Below are positions 48,461 to 56,739 of a stretch of 64,000 nt of DNA, in pieces. A model generated the notes under the pieces. That model was not told the origin of the DNA. It saw only the letters and a list, made by a program, of their open reading frames with translations, and made no database searches. This DNA is from Micromonospora sp. NBRC 110009 (GTDB taxonomy: Bacteria; Actinomycetota; Actinomycetes; Mycobacteriales; Micromonosporaceae): assembly GCF_030518795.1 (NCBI RefSeq), contig NZ_CP130427.1:3286001-3350000 (forward strand). The letters run 5' to 3'. How positions within the stretch are numbered: position 1 is the stretch's first letter; every line of letters starts with the position of its first letter. Both the position numbers and the translations under genes were made by a program.

Positions 48461-49780
48461 TCACGCCGCCAGGGCCGAGCTCGCCTGCGCCATGAAGCGG
48501 GAGGTCGCCGCCCGGGCCCCGGACCGCTTCGCGCGGATGCTCTCCGCGGCGGCGACGAGCAGGGTACGCACCTGAGCGTGCCCCTCGGGCGGCGGAGCGG
48601 GCGCCGGTCCCATCAGGTCGCCGAGGGCGTTGTCGAGGGCGATCATTCGCTTCTCCACCCGGTCGGTGACGCCGTCGGTGACGTACCGCCGGACCGGGAC
48701 GCTGGCGTTCAGCCCTCGTTCGGTGCCGAGGATGCGGCCGGCCGCCACGTTGGTGGTCAGGAAGTTGATCACATCGGCCACCAGGTCGGGCTGGCGGGTG
48801 CCGCGGAACCCTGCCCAGTACATGGACGCCCGGGGCCACTGCGCGGCCGGGGTGCCGGGCAGGGCGGTCAGGCCCAGCTCGTCGTGGGTGAGCCGCTGGA
48901 GGTCCGGGAGCTGGTGCGACCAGGCGAAGGACGCCGCGGCGTGCCCGGTGACCACCAGCTGGCGGTCCAGCTCGCCGGTGTCCGCCAGCTCCACCAGGGC
49001 GGCGCTCGGGGTGGCCCGGTCGTGGCGGGCCACCTCCCAGAACTCGAACCATTCGAGCAGCTCGGCGGAGCTGAAACCGAGCTGCCGCCCCTGGTAGAGC
49101 TCGCTGCCCTGGCCGCGCAGCCAGAGCCAGAGGGCCCGGTAGTCGCCGGAGGCGTCCATCGTGCCGGCCACCCGGTTGCCGGAGACCCGGGTGATCTGGC
49201 CGGCCCAGCGGGCGTACTCCTTCCAGCTCATGCCGGTGCGCGGCTCGGCCAGCCCGAGGCGGCGCAGCAGGTCCCGGTTGTAGACGAGCGCGGCGTTGGT
49301 CTGCCCGGCGGGGACCGCCACGGTCCGGCCCTCGACCTGGCCGTAGCGGGCCAGGTTCGGCGGCAGGTCGCGCAGGTCGAGCCGGTTGTCGGTGACGTAC
49401 CGGCTGAGGTCGAGGACGATCCCCCGCTGGGCGTACTCGGTCAGCACGGTGTCCTCGATCTGGAACAGGTCGGGCACGTTGCCGCCGGTGGCCTGGGTGG
49501 CCAGCCGGTCGTAGTAGCCGGTGAGACCCTGCCAGGTGACCCGGAACCGCACCCGCGGGTGCTGCTGGGAGTAGAGCCGCAGCGCCTTCTCGGTCGCCTC
49601 GGCCCGCCGGGCCCCGCCCCACCAGAACACCGACAGCTCGAGCGGTCCGTCGTCGACCCGGCTCTCCTCCTCCGGCCCGCAGCCGGCCAGTCCGCCGCCC
49701 ACCAACGGCAGCCCGGTCAGTGCGCCGAGGAGCCGCCGCCGGTCGAGACCGGGACGGGGCACGGACTGCGGAGCGCGCAC
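48461..49780 (-). CDS. extracellular solute-binding lipoprotein, sugar ABC type
   Basis: 439 residues. DRRRLLGALTGLPLVGGGLA followed by GC is a twin-arginine-like signal with lipobox LAGC. The mature part has LELSVFWWGGARRAEATEKAL, VTWQGLTGYYDRLATQ and GGNVPDLFQIE, as in family 1 (maltose-type) binding proteins. No permease or ATPase genes adjoin it, so it is an orphan receptor. GTG 49780 has AGGAG five bases ahead; the farther ATG at 49822 overlaps the -10 box and cannot be in the mRNA. Confidence 0.82.
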   Translation of the reverse strand: MRAPQSVPRPGLDRRRLLGALTGLPLVGGGLAGCGPEEESRVDDGPLELSVFWWGGARRAEATEKALRLYSQQHPRVRFRVTWQGLTGYYDRLATQATGGNVPDLFQIEDTVLTEYAQRGIVLDLSRYVTDNRLDLRDLPPNLARYGQVEGRTVAVPAGQTNAALVYNRDLLRRLGLAEPRTGMSWKEYARWAGQITRVSGNRVAGTMDASGDYRALWLWLRGQGSELYQGRQLGFSSAELLEWFEFWEVARHDRATPSAALVELADTGELDRQLVVTGHAAASFAWSHQLPDLQRLTHDELGLTALPGTPAAQWPRASMYWAGFRGTRQPDLVADVINFLTTNVAAGRILGTERGLNASVPVRRYVTDGVTDRVEKRMIALDNALGDLMGPAPAPPPEGHAQVRTLLVAAAESIRAKRSGARAATSRFMAQASSALAA

Positions 49781-49821
49781 GGGTTCTCCTGGGGGCGCGG
49801 GCGGCGGCTGCGGACGGACCA

Positions 49822-49850
49822 TTTACACAGGCCCCGGACGGGGGTGTCAA
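49822..49850 (-). promoter_or_regulatory. promoter of the solute-binding protein gene
   Basis: In minus sense TTGACA (49850-49845), a 17-base spacer, TGTAAA (49827-49822). The consensus -35 and optimal spacer make this the clearest classical promoter in the window. It leaves a leader of about 35 bases. Confidence 0.7.
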
Positions 49851-49940
49851 CGCCGGGCGGCGGCGGACATCGACCGGGGCGGATGAGGCGGCCGGTGGCC
49901 GCGCCGGGCGGGCGTCCCGCCCCGTGGTGTACTAGGCGCC

Positions 49941-50774
49941 GTGGAACTTCTGCACTCAGGCAAGGTCCGGGACGTGTACGCGGACGGTGACGACCTGATC
50001 CTGGTCGCCTCCGACCGCATCTCCGTCTACGACGTGGCGTTGCCGACGCCGATCCCGGACAAGGGCCGCCTGCTCACCGCCCTGTCGCTGTGGTGGTTCG
50101 AGCAGCTCGCCGACCTGGTGCCGAACCACGTCATCTCCGCCACCGACGTGCCGGCGGAGTTCGCCGGCCGGGCGATCCGCTGCCGGCGGCTGGAGATGGT
50201 CCCGGTCGAGTGCGTGGCACGGGGCTACCTCACCGGCGGCGGCTTCGCGGAGTACCAGCGCACCGGCGCGGTCTCCGGCGTGGAGCTGCCCCGGGGCCTG
50301 ACGGAGGCGTCCATCCTGCCCGAGCCGATCTTCACCCCGTCGACCAAGGCGCCCGCGGGCGAGCACGACGAGCCGATCACGTACGCGCAGGTGGTCGACA
50401 AGCTCGGCGCGGAGATCGCCGAGCGGCTGCGGCAGATCACCATCGACGTCTACCGGCGGGGGGCGGAGATCGCCGCCGATCTGGGCATCCTGGTCGCCGA
50501 TACCAAGATCGAGCTGGGCTGGGCGCCGGACGGCACGCTGATCCTCGCCGACGAGGTGCTCACCTCCGATTCGTCCCGGTTCTGGCCGGCCGAGTCGTAC
50601 CAGCCGGGCCGGGCCCAGTTCTCCTACGACAAGCAGTACGTCCGGGACTGGGCCACCCAGAGCGGCTGGGACAAGCAGCCGCCCGCCCCCGAGGTCCCGG
50701 CCGAGGTGGTCGAGGCGACCCGGGCCCGCTATGTCGAGGTCTACGAGAAGCTCACCGGCAACCGCTGGGACTGA
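49941..50774 (+). CDS. purC: SAICAR synthase PurC
   Basis: 277 residues. It joins CAIR and aspartate in purine synthesis. Motifs: LLHSGKVRDVYADGDDLILV, ASDRISVYDV, VPVECVARGYLTGGGFAEYQ, LPEPIFTPSTKA, VDTKIELGWAPDG-type ADTKIELGW, and DEVLTSDSSRFWPA. GTG 49941 follows TGTACT by seven bases, a weaker leaderless arrangement. prs follows after 18 bases; it supplies PRPP, the starting substrate of the same pathway. Confidence 0.95.
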   Translation: MELLHSGKVRDVYADGDDLILVASDRISVYDVALPTPIPDKGRLLTALSLWWFEQLADLVPNHVISATDVPAEFAGRAIRCRRLEMVPVECVARGYLTGGGFAEYQRTGAVSGVELPRGLTEASILPEPIFTPSTKAPAGEHDEPITYAQVVDKLGAEIAERLRQITIDVYRRGAEIAADLGILVADTKIELGWAPDGTLILADEVLTSDSSRFWPAESYQPGRAQFSYDKQYVRDWATQSGWDKQPPAPEVPAEVVEATRARYVEVYEKLTGNRWD

Positions 50775-50778
50775 CCCG

Positions 50779-50784
50779 TACGAT
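50779..50784 (+). promoter_or_regulatory. -10 box TACGAT of prs
   Basis: TACGAT, eight bases, then GTG 50793, within the short purC-prs gap. Confidence 0.45.
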
Positions 50785-50792
50785 CAACAGGC

Positions 50793-51731
50793 GTGCGTGA
50801 CATTGCCGTCTTCAGCGGAACCGCCCACCCCGACCTCGCCGCCGAGATCTGCAGCCACCTCGGCGTGCCGCTGTACCCCGTCCGCGTCTCCCGGTTCGCC
50901 AACGACTGCCTCGAGGTGCAGCTGCAGGCGAACTGCCGGGAGCGGGACGTCTTCCTGATCCAGCCGCTGGTGCCGCCGGTGCAGGAGCACCTGGTGGAGC
51001 TGCTGCTGATGATCGACGCGGCCCGCGGCGCGTCGGCCGGCCGGATCACCGTGGTGCTGCCGCACTACGCGTACGCCCGGTCGGACAAGAAGGACGCGCC
51101 GCGGATCTCCATCGGCGGCCGGCTGGTGGCCGACCTGCTCACCTCGGCCGGCGCGGACCGGGTGCTGGCGATGACCCTGCACTCGCCGCAGGTGCACGGC
51201 TTCTTCAGCGTCCCGGTGGACCACCTGCACGCGCTGCGCGAGCTGGCCGCTCACTTCAAGCGGTACGACCTGAGCAACGCGGTGGTGGTCTCGCCGGACC
51301 TGGGCAACGCCAAGCAGGCGGCGGCGTTCGCCCGGATGCTCGGCACCCCGGTCGCGGCCGGCGCGAAGCAGCGGTACAGCGACGATCGCGTCGAGATCAG
51401 CACGGTGATCGGCGACGTGGCGGAGCGGGACGTGATCGTGCTGGACGACGAGATCGCCAAGGGCAGCACGATGATCGAGCTGATGGCGCACCTGCGGGAG
51501 CGGAAGGTGCGGTCGATCCGGCTGGCCTGCACCCACGGCCTGTTCTCCAGCGGTTCGCTGCAGCGGCTGAGCGGGCAGGACGGGGTGCTGGAGATCGTCT
51601 GCACCAACACCGTGCCGATCCCGGCGGAGAAGCGGGTGCCGAAGTTGGAGGTGCTCTCGGTGGCGCCGGCCCTGGCCGAGGCGATGCGGCGGATCCACAA
51701 CGGCGAGTCGGTGAGCGCCCTGTTCGGCTGA
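50793..51731 (+). CDS. prs: ribose-phosphate pyrophosphokinase (PRPP synthetase)
   Basis: 312 residues. N-terminal AVFSGTAHPDLAAEICSHLG, LIQPLVPPVQEHLVELLLMI, LPHYAYARSDKKDAPR with the ATP flag region, MTLHSPQVHGFF, and the PRPP loop VIVLDDEIAKGSTM. The PRPP loop is diverged from the usual DDMIDTGGT, a feature of the second Prs paralogue in actinobacteria. It makes PRPP from ribose 5-phosphate and ATP in the cytosol. Adjacent to purC. Confidence 0.92.
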   Translation: MRDIAVFSGTAHPDLAAEICSHLGVPLYPVRVSRFANDCLEVQLQANCRERDVFLIQPLVPPVQEHLVELLLMIDAARGASAGRITVVLPHYAYARSDKKDAPRISIGGRLVADLLTSAGADRVLAMTLHSPQVHGFFSVPVDHLHALRELAAHFKRYDLSNAVVVSPDLGNAKQAAAFARMLGTPVAAGAKQRYSDDRVEISTVIGDVAERDVIVLDDEIAKGSTMIELMAHLRERKVRSIRLACTHGLFSSGSLQRLSGQDGVLEIVCTNTVPIPAEKRVPKLEVLSVAPALAEAMRRIHNGESVSALFG

Positions 51732-51754
51732 GCCGCCGGGGGGCCGCCTCCGGG

Positions 51755-52219
51755 TCAGCCCTCGGCGGGGCGGGGGACGTGCGGTCGGGCCAGCGCGGCG
51801 CTGATCCGCACGATGGTGCCGGCCTCCCCGGTCTCGACCGCCATGGCGTCGCTCAGCTCCCGGGCCAGCCAGAGGCCCCAGCCGCCGGCGGTGTCCGGGG
51901 CGGGCCGGTTCCGGTCGCTGAGCTGCTGGACGCTGATCCCCTGGCCGTGGTCGGAGACCTCGCAGACCAGCTCCCCGGCCCGGCGCCACAGGCGCAGCCA
52001 GCCCTGGCCGCCGCCGTGCCGCACGGCGTTGGTGATCAGCTCGTTGACCGCCAGCACGAAATCCTCCAGCCGCTGGCCGTCCAGCCCCGCGGCGTGCGCG
52101 CAGTCGGTGACCGAGTGCCGTAGCTCGGTCACCTGGGCCTGGTCGAAGGCCTGGGCGATCAGGAGGGAAGGTTCGATGGGCACAACCGTACGCGGTGCGG
52201 GGGGTTCTGCGTTCGTCAT
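51755..52219 (-). CDS. HATPase_c anti-sigma/serine kinase-like ATP-binding protein
   Basis: 154 residues. The GHKL fold shows N-box DFVLAVNELITNAVRHGGG, G1 VSDHGQGISV and G2 TAGGWGLWLARELSDAM. It resembles RsbW/SpoIIAB-type anti-sigma regulators, which are stand-alone GHKL domains. ATG 52219 is chosen (MTNAEPPAPRTVVPIEPSLL); a longer frame has weak start context. It is divergent from the sensor kinase gene. The partner is unknown. Confidence 0.8.
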   Translation of the reverse strand: MTNAEPPAPRTVVPIEPSLLIAQAFDQAQVTELRHSVTDCAHAAGLDGQRLEDFVLAVNELITNAVRHGGGQGWLRLWRRAGELVCEVSDHGQGISVQQLSDRNRPAPDTAGGWGLWLARELSDAMAVETGEAGTIVRISAALARPHVPRPAEG

Positions 52220-52334
52220 GGCCCCGTCCCGGCGGTTGGTCTCGGCGATTTTCGCGGCATTTCCACCGTACGTCAGGGTTTCCCACGCCGCAGCCGTCAC
52301 CCCGGCGTCGTCGCGTTGTGGCATGGTGTCGCGC

Positions 52335-53459
52335 ATGCCGTCGTCCCCGGGTGGCCTGGAGGTCCCGCTCTGGCGGTCCATCGCGGTGTTCCGCTTCGCC
52401 TCGCTGGCGTACGTGGGCCTGCTGGTCCTCCGCGACGCCCACCGGTACGCGCACCCGCTCGCCGCCGGCGGCGTACTCCTGGTGATGCTGGCCTGGACCG
52501 GGGTGACCGCGGCCGGCTACGCGCGCCCGGCCGGGCGCCGCTGGCCCCTGCTCCTGGCCGACCTCGGCGTGGTCGTGGCGATCATGCTGGCCACCCCGTG
52601 GGTGGTGGGCCGCGCGGCCCTGGCCGCCGGCGTGCCCACGCTGACCGTGGCGTGGCTGGCCGGGCCGGTGCTGGCCTGGGCGGTCTCCGGCGGTCGGCGG
52701 CGCGGCGCGGTCGCCGCCCTGCTGCTCGGCGGTGTCGACCTGGCGACCCGGGAACGGATCACCCAGTCCTCGCTCACCGGGGTGATCCTGATGCTGCTCG
52801 CCGGGGTGGTGGTCGGGCACGTCGCCCGGCTGGCGGTCACCGCCGAGGAGCGGCTGCAACGGGCGGTGGAGCTGGAGGCGGCCACCCGGGAGCGGGAGCG
52901 GCTGGCCCGGGACATCCACGACTCGGTGCTCCAGGTGCTGGCGCTGGTGCGGCGGCGCGGTGCCGAGCTGGACGGCGAGGCGGGCGAGCTGGCCCGGCTG
53001 GCCGGCGAGCAGGAGGCCGCCCTGCGCGCGCTGATCGGCCGGGCGGGGGTCGCGCCGGCCGAGGCGGGGGATGCCCGGGACCTGCGAGACCTGCTCGACC
53101 GGTACGCCTCGGCGACGGTCGAGGTCGCCGCGCCGGCCACCCCGGTCCGGCTGCCCGGCCGGGTGGCGCAGGAACTGGCTGCCGCGGTGGGAGCGGCGTT
53201 GGAGAACGTGGCCCGGCACGGCGGCGGGCGGGCCTGGGTGCTGGTCGAGGACGAGGGGGAGACGGTGACGGTCTCGGTACGCGACGAGGGTCCGGGCATC
53301 CCGGAGGGGCGGCTGGCCGAGGCCGCCGCGCAGGGCCGGCTCGGGGTGGCGCAGTCGATCCGGGGCCGGGTGGCCGACCTCGGCGGCGCGGTGCGCATCG
53401 TCTCCGCCCCCGGCGTCGGCACGGAGGTCGAGTTGAGCGTGCCGAGGGGCGAGCGGTGA
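52335..53459 (+). CDS. MacS-family sensor histidine kinase
   Basis: 374 residues. PLWRSIAVFRFASLAYVGLLVL is the typical N-terminus of the MacS family, with about five membrane spans up to residue 165. The HisKA_3 box reads RERERLARDIHDSVLQVLALV, with the phospho-accepting His. The ATPase domain has AVGAALENVARHGGG and VRDEGPGIPEG. It phosphorylates the regulator encoded next (GTGA overlap). ATG 52323 is an alternative start. In Streptomyces MacRS influences antibiotic production and morphology. Confidence 0.9.
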   Translation: MPSSPGGLEVPLWRSIAVFRFASLAYVGLLVLRDAHRYAHPLAAGGVLLVMLAWTGVTAAGYARPAGRRWPLLLADLGVVVAIMLATPWVVGRAALAAGVPTLTVAWLAGPVLAWAVSGGRRRGAVAALLLGGVDLATRERITQSSLTGVILMLLAGVVVGHVARLAVTAEERLQRAVELEAATRERERLARDIHDSVLQVLALVRRRGAELDGEAGELARLAGEQEAALRALIGRAGVAPAEAGDARDLRDLLDRYASATVEVAAPATPVRLPGRVAQELAAAVGAALENVARHGGGRAWVLVEDEGETVTVSVRDEGPGIPEGRLAEAAAQGRLGVAQSIRGRVADLGGAVRIVSAPGVGTEVELSVPRGER

Positions 53460-54103
53460 GCATCCGGGTGATGGTGGTGGACGACCACCCGATGTGGCGG
53501 GAGGGCGTCGCGCGCGACCTCACCGAGGCGGGCTACCTGGTGGTGGCGACCAGCGGCGAGGGCCGGCAGGCGGTGCGGGTGGCCCCGGCGGCCCGCCCCG
53601 ACGTGGTCGTGCTCGACCTGCAACTGCCGGACGTCTCCGGGGTCGAGGTGATCCGCGGCCTGCGCGCGGCGCTGCCGGACGTCCGGGTGCTGATGCTGTC
53701 GGCCAGCGGCGAGCCGCAGCGCGTGCTGGACGCGGTCAAGGCCGGCGCCACCGGCTACCTGGTCAAGTCGGCCGCACCGGCCGAGTTCCTGGACGCGGTG
53801 GGCCGCACGGCGGCCGGCGAGCCGGTCTTCACGCCGGGGCTGGCCGGGCTGGTGCTGGGGGAGTACCGGCGGCTGGCCGCGGCGCCCGCCGCCCGGCACG
53901 ACGCGGCACCCCGGCTCACCGATCGGGAGACCGAGGTGCTGCGACTGGTGGCCAAGGGCCTGTCCTACAAGCAGATCGCCGAGCGGCTCGGGCTCTCCCA
54001 CCGGACGGTGCAGAACCACGTGCAGAACACGCTCGGCAAGCTCCAGCTGCACAACCGGGTCGAGTTGACCCGCTACGCCATCGAGCGGGGCCTGGACGAG
54101 TGA
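53456..54103 (+). CDS. LuxR/NarL-family response regulator (MacR type)
   Basis: 215 residues. Receiver domain IRVMVVDDHPMWREGV with phospho-acceptor Asp in DVVVLDLQLPDVSGVE and KAGATGYLVKSA. The C-terminal LuxR helix-turn-helix is LTDRETEVLRLVAKGLSYKQ, IAERLGLSHRTVQNHVQN, TLGKLQLHNR. Translationally coupled to the sensor kinase (GTGA). Convergent with the DUF5709 gene, four bases away. Confidence 0.93.
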   Translation: MSIRVMVVDDHPMWREGVARDLTEAGYLVVATSGEGRQAVRVAPAARPDVVVLDLQLPDVSGVEVIRGLRAALPDVRVLMLSASGEPQRVLDAVKAGATGYLVKSAAPAEFLDAVGRTAAGEPVFTPGLAGLVLGEYRRLAAAPAARHDAAPRLTDRETEVLRLVAKGLSYKQIAERLGLSHRTVQNHVQNTLGKLQLHNRVELTRYAIERGLDE

Positions 54104-54107
54104 CCCG

Positions 54108-54683
54108 TCACGGGGTCGCCTCGGGCGGCCGGGTCTCGTGGACGGCCAACTCCTCGGCGGTCGCCCCGCCACCGGCCGAGCCGGCGTCGTACGCCACGTT
54201 GTCCGTCTCCTGATCGGTGTGCGCGCCCTCGTCCGGTTCGACCAGCCGACCCACCTGATGGTCCGCGACCGTGCCGAGCTGGCCGTGGTCGTAGATCGAG
54301 ACCGGCGAGTGCGGGTCGGAGGTCGGGCCCGCGTCGATCACGTCGGCGTCGAGCTGGGCCTGCGCGGCGGCCTCCTCGCTGTCCGCCTCGGCGGCGATGT
54401 CCGGGTCGACCGGGCCGGCGAGCGGGTCGTCGGCCGGCCGCTCGTACACCTCCCGCTGGAGCTTGTAGTCCAGCGACTCGCCGTCGAGCTGCTCCTCGGC
54501 GGTGGTCCCGAACCGGTCCACGGCCACCGGCGTGCGGTCGGCGGGAAGCTGGGCCGGCTCGGGGCCGTCCGCCTCGCGACCGGTCAGGATGTCGTCCTTG
54601 GCCGTGGAGTCGTCGTCGGCGGTGTCGGGCAGGCCCTCCGCCTCGGGGTCGGACACGGGGGTCGGGTACTCGTCGTCGCGCAT
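54108..54683 (-). CDS. DUF5709 domain acidic protein
   Basis: 191 residues and strongly acidic. It begins MRDDEYPTPVSDPEAEGLPD and has TTAEEQLDGESLDYKLQREV, a DUF5709 hallmark, then YERPADDPLAGPVDPD and GRLVEPDEGAHTDQETDNVA. It is probably largely disordered. These proteins are common in actinobacteria and uncharacterised; some look stress-related. Confidence 0.8.
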   Translation of the reverse strand: MRDDEYPTPVSDPEAEGLPDTADDDSTAKDDILTGREADGPEPAQLPADRTPVAVDRFGTTAEEQLDGESLDYKLQREVYERPADDPLAGPVDPDIAAEADSEEAAAQAQLDADVIDAGPTSDPHSPVSIYDHGQLGTVADHQVGRLVEPDEGAHTDQETDNVAYDAGSAGGGATAEELAVHETRPPEATP

Positions 54684-54762
54684 GACCGGTCACTACCCAC
54701 TGCACTCGTCGCATTAACCGCGTACGGGCGGGGGGAACGGGAGGAAGAGGGTCATACCACCC

Positions 54763-55551
54763 TCAGCTGCGGCACGCCGCCTCGTCCTCGGCGTGCAGGA
54801 CGCACCAGACCACCTTGCCGCCCCCCAGCGGCGTGCTGCCCCACCGCCGGGCGACCGTGTCGATGAGCAGCAGCCCGCGCCCCCCGGTCGAGGTCAGCGG
54901 CGCCAGCCCGGCGTACGCGGGCCGCCGGGTGGAGTGATCGCGGACGGCCAGCTGCAGGGCGCTGCCCCGCGGGGCGACCCGGACGGTCATCGGCGTCCCG
55001 GCGTGGGCGACCACGTTGTTGACCATCTCGGTGACCGCGATGCAGGCCGGCTCGGCCAGCTCCGGCACACCCCACCGGGCGCACCCGTCCGTGACCAGCC
55101 CCCGCGCCTCGCGGGCCGCCGCCACCACCGGCGGCAGGTCGGCGTTGAGCACGGCCGCCAGCGGCGCGCCGACCAGCGCCGCCTGCGCCGCGGCCAGCGA
55201 CGGGTAGACCGGCGCGCCGCCCCCCGGGCCGCCCGAGGGGTCGAGCACCAGCAGCGCGGCCGCCGGCCAGTCGGCGACCATGCGGTGCACGTGGTCGACG
55301 ACGGCCCGGGCGGCGGGCTCGACGATCCGGACCGTGGACAGGTCGACGATCGCCGGGCCGGGCCGCTGCCAGAGCCGCGCCAGCAGAGCGTCGCGGACGG
55401 CGTCCGTCTCGGCCAGGTCGAGCACACCGGTCAGCCTGACGACCGCGGAGGACTCGTCCGTCTCCACCAGGCATCGCACGTCCGTCGGCATGATCGTCCC
55501 ATTGTGCATGCCGGGTCGAGGACGCGCATCCGGCCGGCCCGCCTGTTTCAT
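54763..55551 (-). CDS. STAS-HATPase fusion protein
   Basis: 262 residues from ATG 55551. The N-terminal STAS-like domain reads SSAVVRLTGVLDLAETDAVR and PAIVDLSTVRIVEPAARAVV, the position where anti-sigma antagonists carry a Ser; here it is IVEP. The C-terminal GHKL domain reads ACIAVTEMVNNVVAHAGT and GGRGLLLIDTVARRWG. A fused antagonist plus kinase-like module is unusual and suggests a self-contained sigma-regulatory switch. The ATG overlaps the stop of the dehydrogenase gene (ATGA); 55509 and 55491 are alternative starts. Confidence 0.75.
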   Translation of the reverse strand: MKQAGRPDARPRPGMHNGTIMPTDVRCLVETDESSAVVRLTGVLDLAETDAVRDALLARLWQRPGPAIVDLSTVRIVEPAARAVVDHVHRMVADWPAAALLVLDPSGGPGGGAPVYPSLAAAQAALVGAPLAAVLNADLPPVVAAAREARGLVTDGCARWGVPELAEPACIAVTEMVNNVVAHAGTPMTVRVAPRGSALQLAVRDHSTRRPAYAGLAPLTSTGGRGLLLIDTVARRWGSTPLGGGKVVWCVLHAEDEAACRS

Positions 55552-56546
55552 GCGCGTCCCGCCTTGGACCGGCGGGTCATCGCGGCCATCGTGCCGACGG
55601 CGGTCCCCGCCGCGGCGAGCCCGAACGCCGTCATCCGCACCAGCTGCCGGCGCCGGCCGTGCCAGCCACCGGTCGGCTCGGCCGCCGCGTCGGGCCGGAA
55701 CACGTTCCCGCTGCTGTCCAGGCGTACGCCCGGGCCGAACTGGGTGCGCGCGGTGTACCAGCCGAGCAGCCGCTCGGCCAGCGCCGGCGCGAGCCGCCAC
55801 TGCAACCCGATCAGCCGGGCTGCGCCCCCGGCGTACGCCTCGCGCCGGGGCCGACGCAGCAGCCGGACGATCGTCTCGGCGACCACCTCCGGCGGGTAGA
55901 CCGGCGGGGGCGGGGTCAGCTCGTGCCCGGTGTGGTTGGCGGCGTGCCGGAACAACGGGGTGTCGATGGTCGCCGGGAGCACGGTGCAGATGGAGATGTT
56001 GCCGCGCCCGGTGACCCGCAGCTCCTGCCGGACCGTGTCGGCCAGCCCGCGGATGCCGTGCTTGGTGGCGTTGTACGCCGACTGGTAGGGCATCGCCGCC
56101 TCGGCCAGCACGGAGGCGTTGTTGACCAGGACCCCGCCGCCGGCCGCCTCCAGCCAGGGCAGCGCCGCCTTGGTGCCGTACACGGCACCGAGCAGGTTCA
56201 CCGTCACCACCCGCCGGAACTCCTCGACCGGGATCTCGTCGAAGAGCCCGACCGCGCTCACCGCCGCGTTGTTGATCCAGGCGTCGATCCGGCCGAACTC
56301 CGCCGCCGCCCGCGCCGCGAGCTGCCGCACCGCCTCCGGTTCGGTCACGTCGGTGGGCACCATCAGGCACTGCCCGCCCAGCTCCCGGCAGTGCGCGGCG
56401 ACCCGGCGCAGCGCCTCCTCGGTGCGGGCCGCCAGCACCACGTCGGCGCCCCGACGGGCCAGCGCGTACGCCGTCGCCGCGCCGATCCCGCTGGAAGCGC
56501 CGGTGATCACGACCGTCGCGTCGTCGAGGGTGCGGGTGAGAGGCAT
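55548..56546 (-). CDS. short-chain dehydrogenase/reductase
   Basis: 332 residues. Cofactor loop VVITGASSGIGAATAYALA, NNAAVSAVG, the catalytic Ser in VLVNNASVLAEAA, and YQSAYNATKHGI with the Tyr-Lys pair. The C-terminal 80 residues form an extension with a hydrophobic stretch (MTAFGLAAAGTAVGTMAAM) and a basic end, so it may be membrane associated. It is the first gene of a coupled pair with the STAS-HATPase gene. The substrate is unknown. Confidence 0.88.
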   Translation of the reverse strand: MPLTRTLDDATVVITGASSGIGAATAYALARRGADVVLAARTEEALRRVAAHCRELGGQCLMVPTDVTEPEAVRQLAARAAAEFGRIDAWINNAAVSAVGLFDEIPVEEFRRVVTVNLLGAVYGTKAALPWLEAAGGGVLVNNASVLAEAAMPYQSAYNATKHGIRGLADTVRQELRVTGRGNISICTVLPATIDTPLFRHAANHTGHELTPPPPVYPPEVVAETIVRLLRRPRREAYAGGAARLIGLQWRLAPALAERLLGWYTARTQFGPGVRLDSSGNVFRPDAAAEPTGGWHGRRRQLVRMTAFGLAAAGTAVGTMAAMTRRSKAGRA

Positions 56547-56739
56547 TCTTCGCCGGTACCCCGGGTCCGGGCGGTCATGCCGGGCGGGTAGCCCGGATCA
56601 CGATTGACCAGGGGGCGGTTCCGGGCAGGTGATCCGCCTGACCGATCCCGATCTGCCAGGTTTCGGCGCACCGGGGCCGGGTTAATGGGACCCTCTGACC
56701 GGAGGACCCACCGCTCGCGAGAACGCATGGAGGTGCACC

